A DNA stretch of 23,878 nucleotides, taken from assembly GCA_018660405.1 (NCBI GenBank), contig JABJKL010000059.1:1-23878 (forward strand). The letters are read 5' to 3'. Within the stretch, counting starts at the first letter, position 1, and each line of letters starts with the position of its first letter. Origin of the DNA: Pseudomonadota bacterium (GTDB lineage Bacteria; Pseudomonadota; Gammaproteobacteria; Arenicellales; Arenicellaceae). The translations under genes and the position numbers were made by a program. Positions 15,354-23,167 of the stretch are shown piece after piece. The notes under the pieces are model-generated. The model saw nothing but the letters and a program-made list of their open reading frames with translations, ran no database searches and was not told the origin of the DNA.

Positions 15354-16312
15354 TATTTAGACTCGATTTCCAGACCGTAAGATACCTCAACGTTCTCTGG
15401 TTCCAACTTGTCGATGCCAGAGCACTTCGCCATATAATCGAGCAATATGCTGAAATCCATAGTCTCCCGGTTGCCTTGTCCCATGGATTGCTGCATCTGG
15501 TCGCGCACCACGGATGCAGTGGGCATCGGAACGTCCAGATTGCGCCCCATTTGCAAACCAAGATCCATGTCTTTGCGCATTAGTTCCGGCGTGAAGGTCA
15601 CGCTATAGTCCAGATTAACCCAACCTGGAGTTTTGTATTTGCTAAAGATCGAACCCATCACGCTCTTATTGATAAAATCCAGAAATGCGTGGCGAGGAAC
15701 GCCTGATTGCTGGGCTAAAATAGTCAGTTCGGCCAGAGACTGGGTAACTATGCCCAGGAATACGTTATGGCAAATTTTGACGATGCGGGACAGTTCGCCG
15801 TCGCCAACATAGGTAACGCCAAGCCCGCCTATAGTCTCCAGATAAGGCCTTGCTTTTTCAAATGAAGCTTCGGGGCCTGATGCGACTACGCCCAACTTAC
15901 CCGCCTTGACACATTTTGCGTTGCCGCTTACCGGAGAGGCAAGATAATCAATACCCAGGTCGTTTAATTGCTGACGAATTTCAGCCGATGCTTCAGCAGA
16001 AATAGTGGAGCATTCGACAACGCATTTGGGCTTATCGCCAGTGCTGAGCAAGCCCGCTTCGCCGAACAATACTTGTTTGACGTCATTTGAAGTAGATAAC
16101 ATAACAAATACGATGTCACAGGTGGCCAGCTCGGAGACCTGTTTAGCGAGTTGAGCACCTTGAGCGACGAGTGGCTCTGCTTTGCTCTGTGTTCGGTTCC
16201 AGACAGCGATAGTGTTACCCGCTTTCAATAATCTTTCGGCCATGGCGTAACCCATGCGGCCCATGCCTATCCATCCAATAGAGTCTGTGTTTTGCTTTGT
16301 AGTTGCCATCAA
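15353..16312 (-). CDS. 3-hydroxyisobutyrate dehydrogenase-family oxidoreductase
   Basis: NAD(P)-dependent beta-hydroxyacid dehydrogenase; members oxidise 3-hydroxyisobutyrate, tartronate semialdehyde partners, sulfolactaldehyde and similar acids. The 319-residue protein has the Rossmann motif GWIGMGRMG (13-21) and a second strand ending WNRT (39-41), which leans towards NADP in this superfamily. It also has the substrate-site stretch SPVSGNAKCVKAGKL (126-140) and the catalytic Lys K179 with N183 in KICHN. The substrate loop departs from the usual SGGxxGAxxG, so the substrate may differ. It is divergent from the M24 hydrolase gene, and two LacI-type sites lie in the shared 287-bp region. The ATG pair at the start leaves a choice of 319 or 318 residues. 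Confidence 0.88.
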   Translation of the reverse strand: MMATTKQNTDSIGWIGMGRMGYAMAERLLKAGNTIAVWNRTQSKAEPLVAQGAQLAKQVSELATCDIVFVMLSTSNDVKQVLFGEAGLLSTGDKPKCVVECSTISAEASAEIRQQLNDLGIDYLASPVSGNAKCVKAGKLGVVASGPEASFEKARPYLETIGGLGVTYVGDGELSRIVKICHNVFLGIVTQSLAELTILAQQSGVPRHAFLDFINKSVMGSIFSKYKTPGWVNLDYSVTFTPELMRKDMDLGLQMGRNLDVPMPTASVVRDQMQQSMGQGNRETMDFSILLDYMAKCSGIDKLEPENVEVSYGLEIESK

Positions 16313-16338
16313 AATATTGTTCCCACGGTATCTGACAA

Positions 16339-16433
16339 GATATTGCTCATCAGTAGTTCATGCATACGTGTGCATAGTGTATCAGCGAATCTGGTAGTGT
16401 GCAATATCAGGTGTAGCAAGCCATCGATATTGC
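16339..16433. repeat. Three copies of GATATTGC in the divergent region
   Basis: GATATTGC occurs at 16339-16346 and 16426-16433 and inverted (GCAATATC) at 16401-16408. The last two form an 8-bp inverted repeat with a 17-nt spacer. The copies flank the left LacI-type site on the dehydrogenase side and may be sites of a second regulator. Confidence 0.4.
16360..16375. promoter_or_regulatory. Predicted LacI-family operator, dehydrogenase side
   Basis: ATGCATACGTGTGCAT is a 14/16 palindrome centred on CG (16367-16368), the usual centre for LacI/PurR operators. It fits the pattern TGCNNACGNNTGC shared with two other sites in this locus and matches the right-hand site at 12 of 16 bases. It lies about 40 nt before the dehydrogenase start. 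Confidence 0.6.
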
Positions 16434-16475
16434 TGATGCGTTTGTCTATAAAAAGGCTTATTTCTTGTTAGCCCA

Positions 16476-16504
16476 TTGATTATTAGAATTTTGTGGTTTA
16501 CTAT
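16476..16504 (+). promoter_or_regulatory. Probable promoter of the M24 hydrolase gene
   Basis: TTGATT (16476-16481) and TACTAT (16499-16504) are separated by 17 nt. Transcription would begin near 16511, directly against the operator at 16512, and leave a leader of about 90 nt containing a 12-bp inverted repeat. Confidence 0.45.
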
Positions 16505-16505
16505 T

Positions 16506-16555
16506 GTTTTGATGCACACGTTTGCGCATTATTTTGAGGTTTGGTGCATCAAAAC
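16506..16555. repeat. Perfect 12-bp inverted repeat in the M24 leader
   Basis: GTTTTGATGCAC (16506-16517) and GTGCATCAAAAC (16544-16555) are exact reverse complements separated by 26 nt. The left arm overlaps the predicted operator. It may be a second regulator site or an mRNA hairpin about 45 nt before the start codon. Confidence 0.6.
16512..16527. promoter_or_regulatory. Predicted LacI-family operator, hydrolase side
   Basis: ATGCACACGTTTGCGC, centred on CG at 16519-16520, agrees at 13 of 16 positions with the idealised PurR-type operator ACGCAAACGTTTGCGT and fits TGCNNACGNNTGC. It abuts the expected transcription start, which suits repression. The distance of 152 bp to the left-hand site would allow looping. 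Confidence 0.65.
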
Positions 16556-16599
16556 TCTTACGACTAACTAGAACGAAATGAACTGGAATAGGATGCTGT

Positions 16600-17922
16600 A
16601 TGGCAATCACTAAAGCGACCGAGCCCGAGATTATAATTCCGCGCGATATATCACCACAGGATGCTAATCCGCGATGGAATTGGGAGCGTCCGATTCATGC
16701 TCCTGGGAAGATGGCGGTCGATTTTGAAGAGCGTGTCGATTTTGAGCGTTTGAGACGCTATCGTTTGGCTCGGGCAAAGGATGCTCTGGAAAATTCTGAA
16801 TTAGGCGCGGTGTTGTGTTTTGATAACAATAATATTCGTTATCTAACCGGCAGCGTTATTGGTGAATGGAGTCGCGACAAGATTTGTCGTTACGCACTGT
16901 ACACCAAAGGCAGTTCTCACCCCTTTCTGTGGGATTTTGGATCGGCCGCCGCGCACCATCGTTTGTATGCACCCTGGTTGAAGCAGGATCATTGTCATGC
17001 CGGTATGCTTGGATTGCGTGGTTCGGTGGCCGTGGAAGCAGGCTTGTTTAAGCGTGCTGCGCAAGAAATTCATGATTTGCTTAAAGCAGCTGGCGTTGCG
17101 GATCTACCTCTGGGAGTCGATGTTGCTGAACCACCGATGTTTTTGGCCTTGCAGGACGTCGGTCTGGATGTTCGTGATGCTCAACAGGTCTTTTTGGATG
17201 CCAGGCAGATTAAAAGCATGGATGAAATCGTGTTACTGAATCAGGCCGCCTCAATGGTAGATGGCGTGTATCACAATATCGCTGAGGCGTTAAAACCCGG
17301 CGCGCGCGAGAACGAAATGGTCGCGTTAGCCAATAAACTTCTTTATGAAATGGGTTCCGATGACGTGGAAGCGATCAACGCTGTTTCCGGTGAACGCTGC
17401 GCGCCGCACCCACATAATTTTACTGATCGAATGTATCGTCCAGGTGATCAAGCATTTTTTGATATCATCCAGTCGTTTATGGGGTATCGCACTTGCTACT
17501 ACCGAACCATGAATGTCGGACTATCTACCCCCGGTCAGGTCGATGCCTATAAACAGGCAAGAGAGTGGATCGACGGTGCTATTGCAATGGTTAAGCCTGG
17601 CCTTACTACTGACAAAATAGCCGCCATTTGGCCCAAGGCCGAAGAATTTGGATTCGCCAATGAAATGGAAGCCTTTGGCCTTCAATTTGGGCATGGCATT
17701 GGTTTGGCTCTGCATGAAAGACCGATTATTAGTCGATTAACTTCGCTGGATAACCCATTCACACTGGAAGAGGGTATGGTTTTTGCCCTTGAGACGTATT
17801 GTCCGGCAGCCGATGGCAGCGGAGCCGCGCGAATTGAAGAAGAAGTCGTGGTTACCAAGACCGGTGCCAAGGTTATTACTTTGTTTCCGGCTCAGGATTT
17901 ATTTGTTGCAAACAAATACTAG
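16600..17922 (+). CDS. M24-family (pita-bread) hydrolase with altered metal site
   Basis: A 440-residue protein with a creatinase-like N-domain (about 45-205) and a C-terminal pita-bread fold. The superfamily includes Xaa-Pro peptidases, creatinase, ectoine hydrolase and the DMSP lyase DddP. The metal site can be traced: D288 of the DxG-like motif; then, 11 residues on where the second Asp ligand should be, C299 (GYRTCYYRT). H365 in FGHGIG, E398 in FALETY and E413 in ARIEEE are present, and H372 (ALHERP) is also kept. A five-ligand dimetal site with one Asp changed to Cys suggests a non-peptidase reaction or a single metal. The substrate is unknown. It is the first + strand gene of the LacI-controlled locus. 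Confidence 0.85.
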   Translation: MAITKATEPEIIIPRDISPQDANPRWNWERPIHAPGKMAVDFEERVDFERLRRYRLARAKDALENSELGAVLCFDNNNIRYLTGSVIGEWSRDKICRYALYTKGSSHPFLWDFGSAAAHHRLYAPWLKQDHCHAGMLGLRGSVAVEAGLFKRAAQEIHDLLKAAGVADLPLGVDVAEPPMFLALQDVGLDVRDAQQVFLDARQIKSMDEIVLLNQAASMVDGVYHNIAEALKPGARENEMVALANKLLYEMGSDDVEAINAVSGERCAPHPHNFTDRMYRPGDQAFFDIIQSFMGYRTCYYRTMNVGLSTPGQVDAYKQAREWIDGAIAMVKPGLTTDKIAAIWPKAEEFGFANEMEAFGLQFGHGIGLALHERPIISRLTSLDNPFTLEEGMVFALETYCPAADGSGAARIEEEVVVTKTGAKVITLFPAQDLFVANKY

Positions 17923-17960
17923 TGCTCCTTCAAGTTTTAGAATGGACATAGAGTTTAGAA

Positions 17961-18071
17961 CACGAATCACAAAGTGTTGCTGACGCGCCGTTTGGCGGAG
18001 TTAAGCAGAGCGGGGTCGGCCGTGAAAGTGGAAGCCGTTGGGATAGAAGACATATTGCGGTAGAGTGCTAA
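17961..18071 (+). pseudogene. Decayed 3' end of an aldehyde dehydrogenase gene
   Basis: In the frame from 17979 the DNA reads ADAPFGGVKQSGVGRESGSR, the conserved C-terminal segment of NAD(P)-dependent aldehyde dehydrogenases (succinate-semialdehyde type). It ends at TAA 18069-18071. After SRW the family-like continuation GIEDILAVEC appears only if two missing bases are restored near 18040 and 18057. The frame can be followed back to about 17961. Nothing recognisable of the other roughly 450 residues remains between here and the M24 gene. This is what is left after deletion of an ALDH gene from the operon. Confidence 0.8.
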
Positions 18072-18119
18072 GGGGCGCTCTATCGTTAACTTTTTAGAGA
18101 ACAATTATAGGAGGTAACA

Positions 18120-19157
18120 GTGATAACAATTAACAACATATTTGGGCAACATTGCGCGCGATTTCGTATCGTATTGATGGTCTTGCTGGTGGGGATAGTA
18201 TCTGCCTGTGGTGATGGCAATAATGAAGCATCGAATCAACCTATTCTTATCAAATTCCCACACGTAACGGCACCCGGGACGCCCAAGGGACTGACGGCTG
18301 ATCACTTTAAGGCTGTGGTGGAAGAACGTTTGGCTGGCAGGGTGACGGTCGAGGTATATCCTTCTGGGCAGCTGATGAATGACGATGATTCAATTGATGC
18401 TTTGGCCTTCGGTGAAGTGCAAATGATCGCCGTGTCTTTGTCCAAGCTGGATCGTTTAACCAAGCGATACCAAGTGTTTGATCTTCCGTTTTTATTTCCT
18501 GATTTGGACGCGGCAGAGCGTTTTCAGGCAGGACCCGCTCGCGATACGCTATTGACTGCCATGGTCGAGAGCGGGCTTCGCGGCCTGGCTTTTTGGCACA
18601 ATGGTATGAAGCAATTCGGCGGACCATTAGCGATGACTTCTCCTGAAGCGGCCGATGGGCTCAAGTTCAGAATAATGGAGTCAGATGTATTGCAAGAACA
18701 GATTTTGCAAATGGGTGGCAATCCACAAAAAATGGCCTTTGGCGAGGTATATCAAGCCCTGCAAACCGGTGCCGTCGATGCCCAGGAGAACACCTGGGCA
18801 AACATTTATTCTTCCAAATTTTTCGAAGTGCAAGAGTACCTAACCGAGTCCAATCATGGGTACCTGGGCTATCTGGTTGCTGTCAACGAAACGTTTTGGC
18901 AAGGATTACCTGCGGACATTCGTGCTGAATTAGAGCAGATTGTTGCAGAAGTAAGTGCTTGGGGAAATGCGCAGGCGAAGGACGTGAATGACGGTGCACT
19001 TGCCAATATTGTTGCATCGGGTCGTTCCGAGATTGCGCAACTGAGTGATGCCCAATATCAGGTTTGGGCTGAAAAAATGCGCCCAGTCTGGGATAAGTTC
19101 GCAGCCGATATTGGCGCAGATATGATTGAGGCTGCACAAGCCGCTGGGCGACCATAG
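18120..19157 (+). CDS. TRAP transporter solute-binding lipoprotein, DctP family
   Basis: Extracytoplasmic receptor of a TRAP transporter, which binds organic acids and delivers them to the DctQM permease. The 345-residue protein starts at GTG 18120 behind AGGAGGT (18109-18115). The signal sequence ends in a lipobox VSAC with C30 as the lipidation site, so it is probably membrane-anchored rather than freely periplasmic. The mature part has GTPKGLTADHFKAVVEERL, VEVYPSGQL, LPFLFPDL and LKFRIMES; R184 is the usual carboxylate-binding arginine. MAFGEVYQALQTGAVDAQENTW follows. The ligand is probably a small carboxylate; identity unknown. Confidence 0.93.
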   Translation: MITINNIFGQHCARFRIVLMVLLVGIVSACGDGNNEASNQPILIKFPHVTAPGTPKGLTADHFKAVVEERLAGRVTVEVYPSGQLMNDDDSIDALAFGEVQMIAVSLSKLDRLTKRYQVFDLPFLFPDLDAAERFQAGPARDTLLTAMVESGLRGLAFWHNGMKQFGGPLAMTSPEAADGLKFRIMESDVLQEQILQMGGNPQKMAFGEVYQALQTGAVDAQENTWANIYSSKFFEVQEYLTESNHGYLGYLVAVNETFWQGLPADIRAELEQIVAEVSAWGNAQAKDVNDGALANIVASGRSEIAQLSDAQYQVWAEKMRPVWDKFAADIGADMIEAAQAAGRP

Positions 19158-19189
19158 TTGAGAAGATAGTTGAGAACATAGCTGAACTA
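19154..19189 (+). repeat. Three imperfect 12-bp tandem repeats at the DctP stop
   Basis: ATAGTTGAGAAG (19154-19165), ATAGTTGAGAAC (19166-19177) and ATAGCTGAACTA (19178-19189) follow head to tail. The first contains the stop codon of the DctP gene. This looks like local slippage in the 88-nt spacer before DctQ. Confidence 0.6.
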
Positions 19190-19245
19190 TTGAGCGAAAC
19201 ACAGGCGAATAGCTAAACAGGTTAATAACATGGTGCGTAAACATA

Positions 19246-19782
19246 GTGCGTAGAATAATCAATCAGTTAGAAGAGGTTTTAATGGCCACGATATTGGCTG
19301 GAATGACCTTACTTACGTTTGCTCAAGTCGTTCTGCGCTACGTGTTTAATACGGGTTGGTTGTGGTCGCTTGAGGCTACGACCTATTCGTTTGGTGCGCT
19401 GGTATTGATTGGCATGAGTTACGGAGTTCGAACCCGCTCACATATCGCAATCGATATGTTTAATAAGCGGTTGGCGCCGCGGTTGCGCAAATGGACGATT
19501 TTATTCATCTTAGCCATCTGTTTGCTGTATTGCGGGCTGATGTTTTATGGCAGTTATGTATTTGTCGATCGGCTCCATACCTTGGGAAATAACGCGCGGG
19601 ATATACCTGCACCGAAATGGTTGCTCACAGCAATTATGCCGCTTGGCTTTGTGTTACTTGCCTGGCGATTCGCAGAAGCGATTCTCGAGGTGCTGCGGGG
19701 TGATCTGAATGTTCTTTCGCGTGTACATGAAGAGCAAATAGAAGCTGAGACTGGCTTGATACACACCGGCGGTGACGAATGA
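19246..19782 (+). CDS. TRAP transporter small permease, DctQ family
   Basis: Four-helix membrane subunit that pairs with DctM. The 178-residue protein has hydrophobic segments at about 12-33, 46-64, 87-110 and 126-146. The motifs TFAQVVLRYVFNTGWLWSLE and YGVRTRSHIAIDMFNKRL are typical of DctQ. It starts with GTG and has no strong ribosome site; a 7-codon ATG frame (19230-19253) overlaps the start and could affect initiation. Its end overlaps DctM by 4 nt (ATGA), so the permease subunits are coupled. Confidence 0.92.
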   Translation: MRRIINQLEEVLMATILAGMTLLTFAQVVLRYVFNTGWLWSLEATTYSFGALVLIGMSYGVRTRSHIAIDMFNKRLAPRLRKWTILFILAICLLYCGLMFYGSYVFVDRLHTLGNNARDIPAPKWLLTAIMPLGFVLLAWRFAEAILEVLRGDLNVLSRVHEEQIEAETGLIHTGGDE

Positions 19783-21059
19783 GCGCACTATTTCTTTTAG
19801 GCCTGCTGATGGTACTCATGCTGGTCGGCGTGCCGGTCGCTGTGTCGCTGGGATTATCCAGTGTTTTGACGATGTTGATGTTTGGAAACCAGTCTTTAAC
19901 GTCGATAGCACAAAAGTTTTTTCATACTATGCAGGTTTATCCGTTGCTCGCGGTACCTTTCTTTATCTTGGCAGGCACGTTTTTGACTACCGGTGGAGTA
20001 GCGCGGCGAATGATCGATTTTGCCAATGCCATCGTCGGGCATTTTCGGGGTGGTCTTGCCATGGCAGCGCTATTGGCGAGTGCATTTTTTGCTGCGGTCT
20101 CCGGCTCGGCACCGCCCACGGTAGTAGCCGTAGGCAGTGTAATGATGGTCGGAATGGTGCGTTCGGGTTACAGCAAAACCTTTTCTGCGGGTTTGATCTG
20201 TAACGCCGGCACATTGGGAATTTTGATTCCACCGTCCATAGTGATGGTTGTTTACGGTGCAATTACCGAAACATCGATTGGCAAGCTATTCATGGCCGGC
20301 GTGGTGCCGGGTATTTTGTTAACCGGCATGATGATTGCTACCATTGGTGTCATTGCTGGCAAGCGAGATTTTCCTCGTCAACCAAAGGCCGATTTCGCGA
20401 CTGTATGGAAGACCTTTCGTGAGGCAATATGGGGTTTATTGTTGATCGTCATCATTATGGGTGGCATCTATGCAGGCATTTTTACCCCAACCGAGGCTGC
20501 AGCTGTTTCTGCTGTATATGCGTTTGTCATCGCAGTCTACGTCTATCGTGATATGGGCTTAACCGAGGTGCCGCGTGTGCTGATGGAAGCATCGCGGACT
20601 ACGGTGATGCTGATGTTTGTGATCGCCAATGCGTTTATGTTCGCGTTTGTGCTAACCACTTTGCAAATTCCACATGCTGCCACCGAATTTATAACCGGCC
20701 TGGGCTTGCCTGTTTGGGCCTTCCTGCTGGTATTAAACTTTTTGCTATTAGCCGCAGGTAATTTTATGGAGCCTACCTCGGTTGTATTGATCCTGACGCC
20801 GATTGTTTTTCCCATCGCCATGCAAATGGGTATCGACCCCATTCATTTAGGTGTGTTGATGGTGGTGAATATGCAAATTGGCCTGGTCACTCCGCCGGTT
20901 GGTCTTAACTTGTTTGTCACTGCGGGGGTCGCCCATATGACTTTGGAAGATACGATCAAGGCGGCGCTACCGTGGCTGCTTGTGTTGCTGGTGGCGTTAA
21001 TGATGATCACCTATATACCCTGGATTTCGCTTGTACTGCCTAACGCGCTTGGTCTTTAA
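19779..21059 (+). CDS. TRAP transporter large permease, DctM family
   Basis: Sodium-coupled transport subunit of the TRAP system in the inner membrane. The 426-residue protein is normal length for DctM and hydrophobic throughout (about 11-13 segments). It has ALFLLGLLMVLMLVGVPVA, VPFFILAGTFLTTGG, the SAFFAAVSGSAPPTVVAVG motif, NAGTLGILIPPSIVMVVYG and the MQIGLVTPPVGLNLFV signature near the C-terminus. It starts at the ATG inside the DctQ stop. Together with the two preceding genes it makes a complete transporter. Confidence 0.95.
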   Translation: MSALFLLGLLMVLMLVGVPVAVSLGLSSVLTMLMFGNQSLTSIAQKFFHTMQVYPLLAVPFFILAGTFLTTGGVARRMIDFANAIVGHFRGGLAMAALLASAFFAAVSGSAPPTVVAVGSVMMVGMVRSGYSKTFSAGLICNAGTLGILIPPSIVMVVYGAITETSIGKLFMAGVVPGILLTGMMIATIGVIAGKRDFPRQPKADFATVWKTFREAIWGLLLIVIIMGGIYAGIFTPTEAAAVSAVYAFVIAVYVYRDMGLTEVPRVLMEASRTTVMLMFVIANAFMFAFVLTTLQIPHAATEFITGLGLPVWAFLLVLNFLLLAAGNFMEPTSVVLILTPIVFPIAMQMGIDPIHLGVLMVVNMQIGLVTPPVGLNLFVTAGVAHMTLEDTIKAALPWLLVLLVALMMITYIPWISLVLPNALGL

Positions 21060-21142
21060 ATTACATTTTGCGTGACGGTAACGACGTAATTGAGAACGCC
21101 GCCCAGGTAAGTCGCCGGATCTTGTAGCGATTTATATCACTC

Positions 21143-21892
21143 ATGATTATTACCGACCCGACTTTTTATTATGTCGCTGTGCCAGCGGTACTCATTACCG
21201 GCATGGGAAAAGGTGGTTTAGGTGGGAACGCAGGTGCAGTGGCCGTACCCTTGATGGCTCTGGTCATAGAGCCGATTCGCGCTGCGGCGATTTTACTCCC
21301 CATTATTTGTTTGATGGATCTGCTGGCGGTTCGAACTTTTTGGGGAATATTTGATGCGGCCAGTCTTAAAATAATTATTCCAGCAAGCATGATCGGGGTG
21401 GCCATCGGTTCAACCGTACTAGGCCTGGTTTCGACAGAAGTGCTAAAGGCTCTAATCGGTATTATATCAATTTCCTTCGCGCTTAATTATTGGTTGGTGG
21501 GAGATCGATTAGGCAAGGCCGCGACGAGCAAAGTCAGCGGGTGGATTTGCGGCGCAGTAGCCGGCTTTACCAGTCTTCAAATTCACGCTGGCGCTCCTCC
21601 CTTGTCGATCTATTTGTTACCCAAACGCCTGGACAAATATGTGTTGCTAGGAACCATGGCCGTTTTTTTTGCCATACTGGATTATGTAAAACTAATTCCA
21701 TATGCCCTGTTAGGTCAGCTTGACTCGTCGAATCTATATACCTCCCTGGTGCTCGCGCCGCTTGCGCCCATCGGTGTAAAGCTCGGTTATTATGTGCTGG
21801 AGCGCACTTCGCAGCTTGTCATTTACCGATTAATTTATTTTTTCCTGTTTGTTGCTGGGTTGAAGTTAGTCTGGGACGTTGTTTTGGCGTAA
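21143..21892 (+). CDS. TauE/SafE family membrane permease
   Basis: A 249-residue inner-membrane protein with about eight hydrophobic segments in two repeats. The start ITGMGKGGLGGNAGAVAVPL and the middle VAGFTSLQIHAGAPPLSIYLLP are the paired motifs of the TauE/SafE (DUF81) family. Characterised members are linked with export of sulfite, sulfoacetate and related anions, though many have unknown cargo. It follows DctM by 83 nt on the same strand and precedes the LacI regulator gene. That placement suggests export of an anionic end product of the substrate imported by the TRAP system; this is inference. Confidence 0.88.
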   Translation: MIITDPTFYYVAVPAVLITGMGKGGLGGNAGAVAVPLMALVIEPIRAAAILLPIICLMDLLAVRTFWGIFDAASLKIIIPASMIGVAIGSTVLGLVSTEVLKALIGIISISFALNYWLVGDRLGKAATSKVSGWICGAVAGFTSLQIHAGAPPLSIYLLPKRLDKYVLLGTMAVFFAILDYVKLIPYALLGQLDSSNLYTSLVLAPLAPIGVKLGYYVLERTSQLVIYRLIYFFLFVAGLKLVWDVVLA

Positions 21893-21913
21893 GTGTCATA
21901 AAGATTAGAAGCT

Positions 21914-22945
21914 GTGAATTATTTGACAAACCGTAAAACAACCATTCGAGACGTTGCCGAGCTGGTCGGCGTGCACCATTCTACGGTGTCACGCGCGCTC
22001 AATCCCGGAACCAAAGATCGAATCTCACCGGAAATGGTTCGCAAGATAGAGAAGGCCGCTGAAAAGCTGGGGTATTTCCCCAATATTGCCGCATCTACGC
22101 TCAAACAAAATCGCTCGTTCGCATTGGGTGTATTGATTCCTGATTTAACGAATCCGGTATTCCCACTCATTATTCGCGGCATTCAAGATACTGCAGAGGC
22201 CGAAGGATATACTGTGTTGACCGCCAATACAGATGACGACGAGACCAAGGAACATGATGCATTTAAAATGATGTCGGGGCGTTCCATAGATGGCCTCATT
22301 GTTGCGACCGCGCGCCGCCAGGATTCATTGGTCGATGAATGTATAAAGCGTGGACTACCGCTTGTTTTGGTAAACCGCAGGGTTGACCGAGAGGGCGTTA
22401 GCGGGGTTATTGTGGATGAAGATTTTGGTATTTGCGCCGCGTTGGACCATCTGATGCATTTAGGGCACCGTAAAATTGCGCATATAGCTGGGCCACAGTA
22501 TTCTTCTACCGGCTATGAGCGAGCGAAAGCCTTTCGCGATCATCTCACCTTGCATAATATGGAAGCCGATCTAATCGAATACGCAGATAAGTTTACTGTC
22601 GAAGAAGGCTATCGGACATTTAAGCAACTGCTGGTTAGAGATAATCGCTTTACTGCGATAGTGGCGGGTAACGATACCATGGCGCTAGGTTGTATTGACG
22701 CAATGCATAAACAGGGTTTGCGCTGCCCGGAAGACATTTCGGTTGTCGGCAACAATGACATCATATTTCTTTCGCGAATGAATCCGGCGCTTACCACGAT
22801 TTCCATACCCAAGTATGAAATGGGTTCTCAGGCAACCAGGATGCTACTGGATATTATTAACGGCGTGCCCCGGGAAACGATGTTACTAAGAATGCAACCA
22901 CGTTTAATAGTGCGCAGTTCAACGGCTCCTGTGGTTGCGCGCTAA
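21914..22945 (+). CDS. LacI-family transcriptional regulator
   Basis: A 343-residue DNA-binding protein: an N-terminal helix-turn-helix (about residues 9-30, TTIRDVAELVGVHHSTVSRAL) and hinge region (NIAASTLKQ). A periplasmic-binding-protein-like effector domain follows (about 62-340, with GVLIPDLTNPVFPLIIRGI, DGLIVATAR, HRKIAHIAG, AIVAGNDTMALGCI and VVGNNDI). It starts at GTG 21914, 21 nt after the TauE/SafE gene. Because it sits in the locus, it most likely responds to the imported substrate or a metabolite. It probably binds the TGCNNACGNNTGC sites in the divergent region and upstream of the next gene. Confidence 0.94.
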   Translation: MNYLTNRKTTIRDVAELVGVHHSTVSRALNPGTKDRISPEMVRKIEKAAEKLGYFPNIAASTLKQNRSFALGVLIPDLTNPVFPLIIRGIQDTAEAEGYTVLTANTDDDETKEHDAFKMMSGRSIDGLIVATARRQDSLVDECIKRGLPLVLVNRRVDREGVSGVIVDEDFGICAALDHLMHLGHRKIAHIAGPQYSSTGYERAKAFRDHLTLHNMEADLIEYADKFTVEEGYRTFKQLLVRDNRFTAIVAGNDTMALGCIDAMHKQGLRCPEDISVVGNNDIIFLSRMNPALTTISIPKYEMGSQATRMLLDIINGVPRETMLLRMQPRLIVRSSTAPVVAR

Positions 22946-23042
22946 GCATGGTTATAGACCCTAATCCTGAGTGCCAACGCGATGTGCATACGATTGCTTT
23001 TGATCGTGCTTATAGCTAGTATTCGTTGCCACAGCACGCATT

Positions 23043-23054
23043 GCGAACGGTTGC
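23043..23054. promoter_or_regulatory. Predicted LacI-family operator before the beta-propeller gene
   Basis: GCGAACGGTTGC is centred on CG at 23048-23049 and, with the preceding T, fits TGCNNACGNNTGC. It agrees with the general form GCAANCGNTTGC at 9 of 10 fixed positions. It lies in the 222-bp gap after the lacI-type gene, about 110 nt before the next start. The rest of that gap holds no gene I can support. Confidence 0.5.
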
Positions 23055-23167
23055 TATAACGCTGATTCGTTAGATGCTGACACCCGAAATTCCAGGACAG
23101 TCAGAATAAGTGGCGAGGCAATCGACCGCCCTTTAAGGTTCCATTATTACACTGAGGTAGATAATAG

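Noticed and set aside
16600..17922. Calling the M24 gene dddP (DMSP lyase) or a standard Xaa-Pro peptidase
   Set aside because: The ligand pattern and the segment before it (ERCAPHPHNF) do not match DddP as I know it, and the Cys substitution argues against a typical peptidase.
17783..17983. Overlapping + strand 66-codon frame at the end of the M24 gene
   Set aside because: Runs out of frame through conserved M24 coding sequence with no family resemblance.
22951..23060. GTTATAG (22951) and CTATAAC (23054) as sites of the same factor as the E1-E2 array
   Set aside because: They are about 100 bp apart, unphased and could be chance in AT-rich intergenic DNA.
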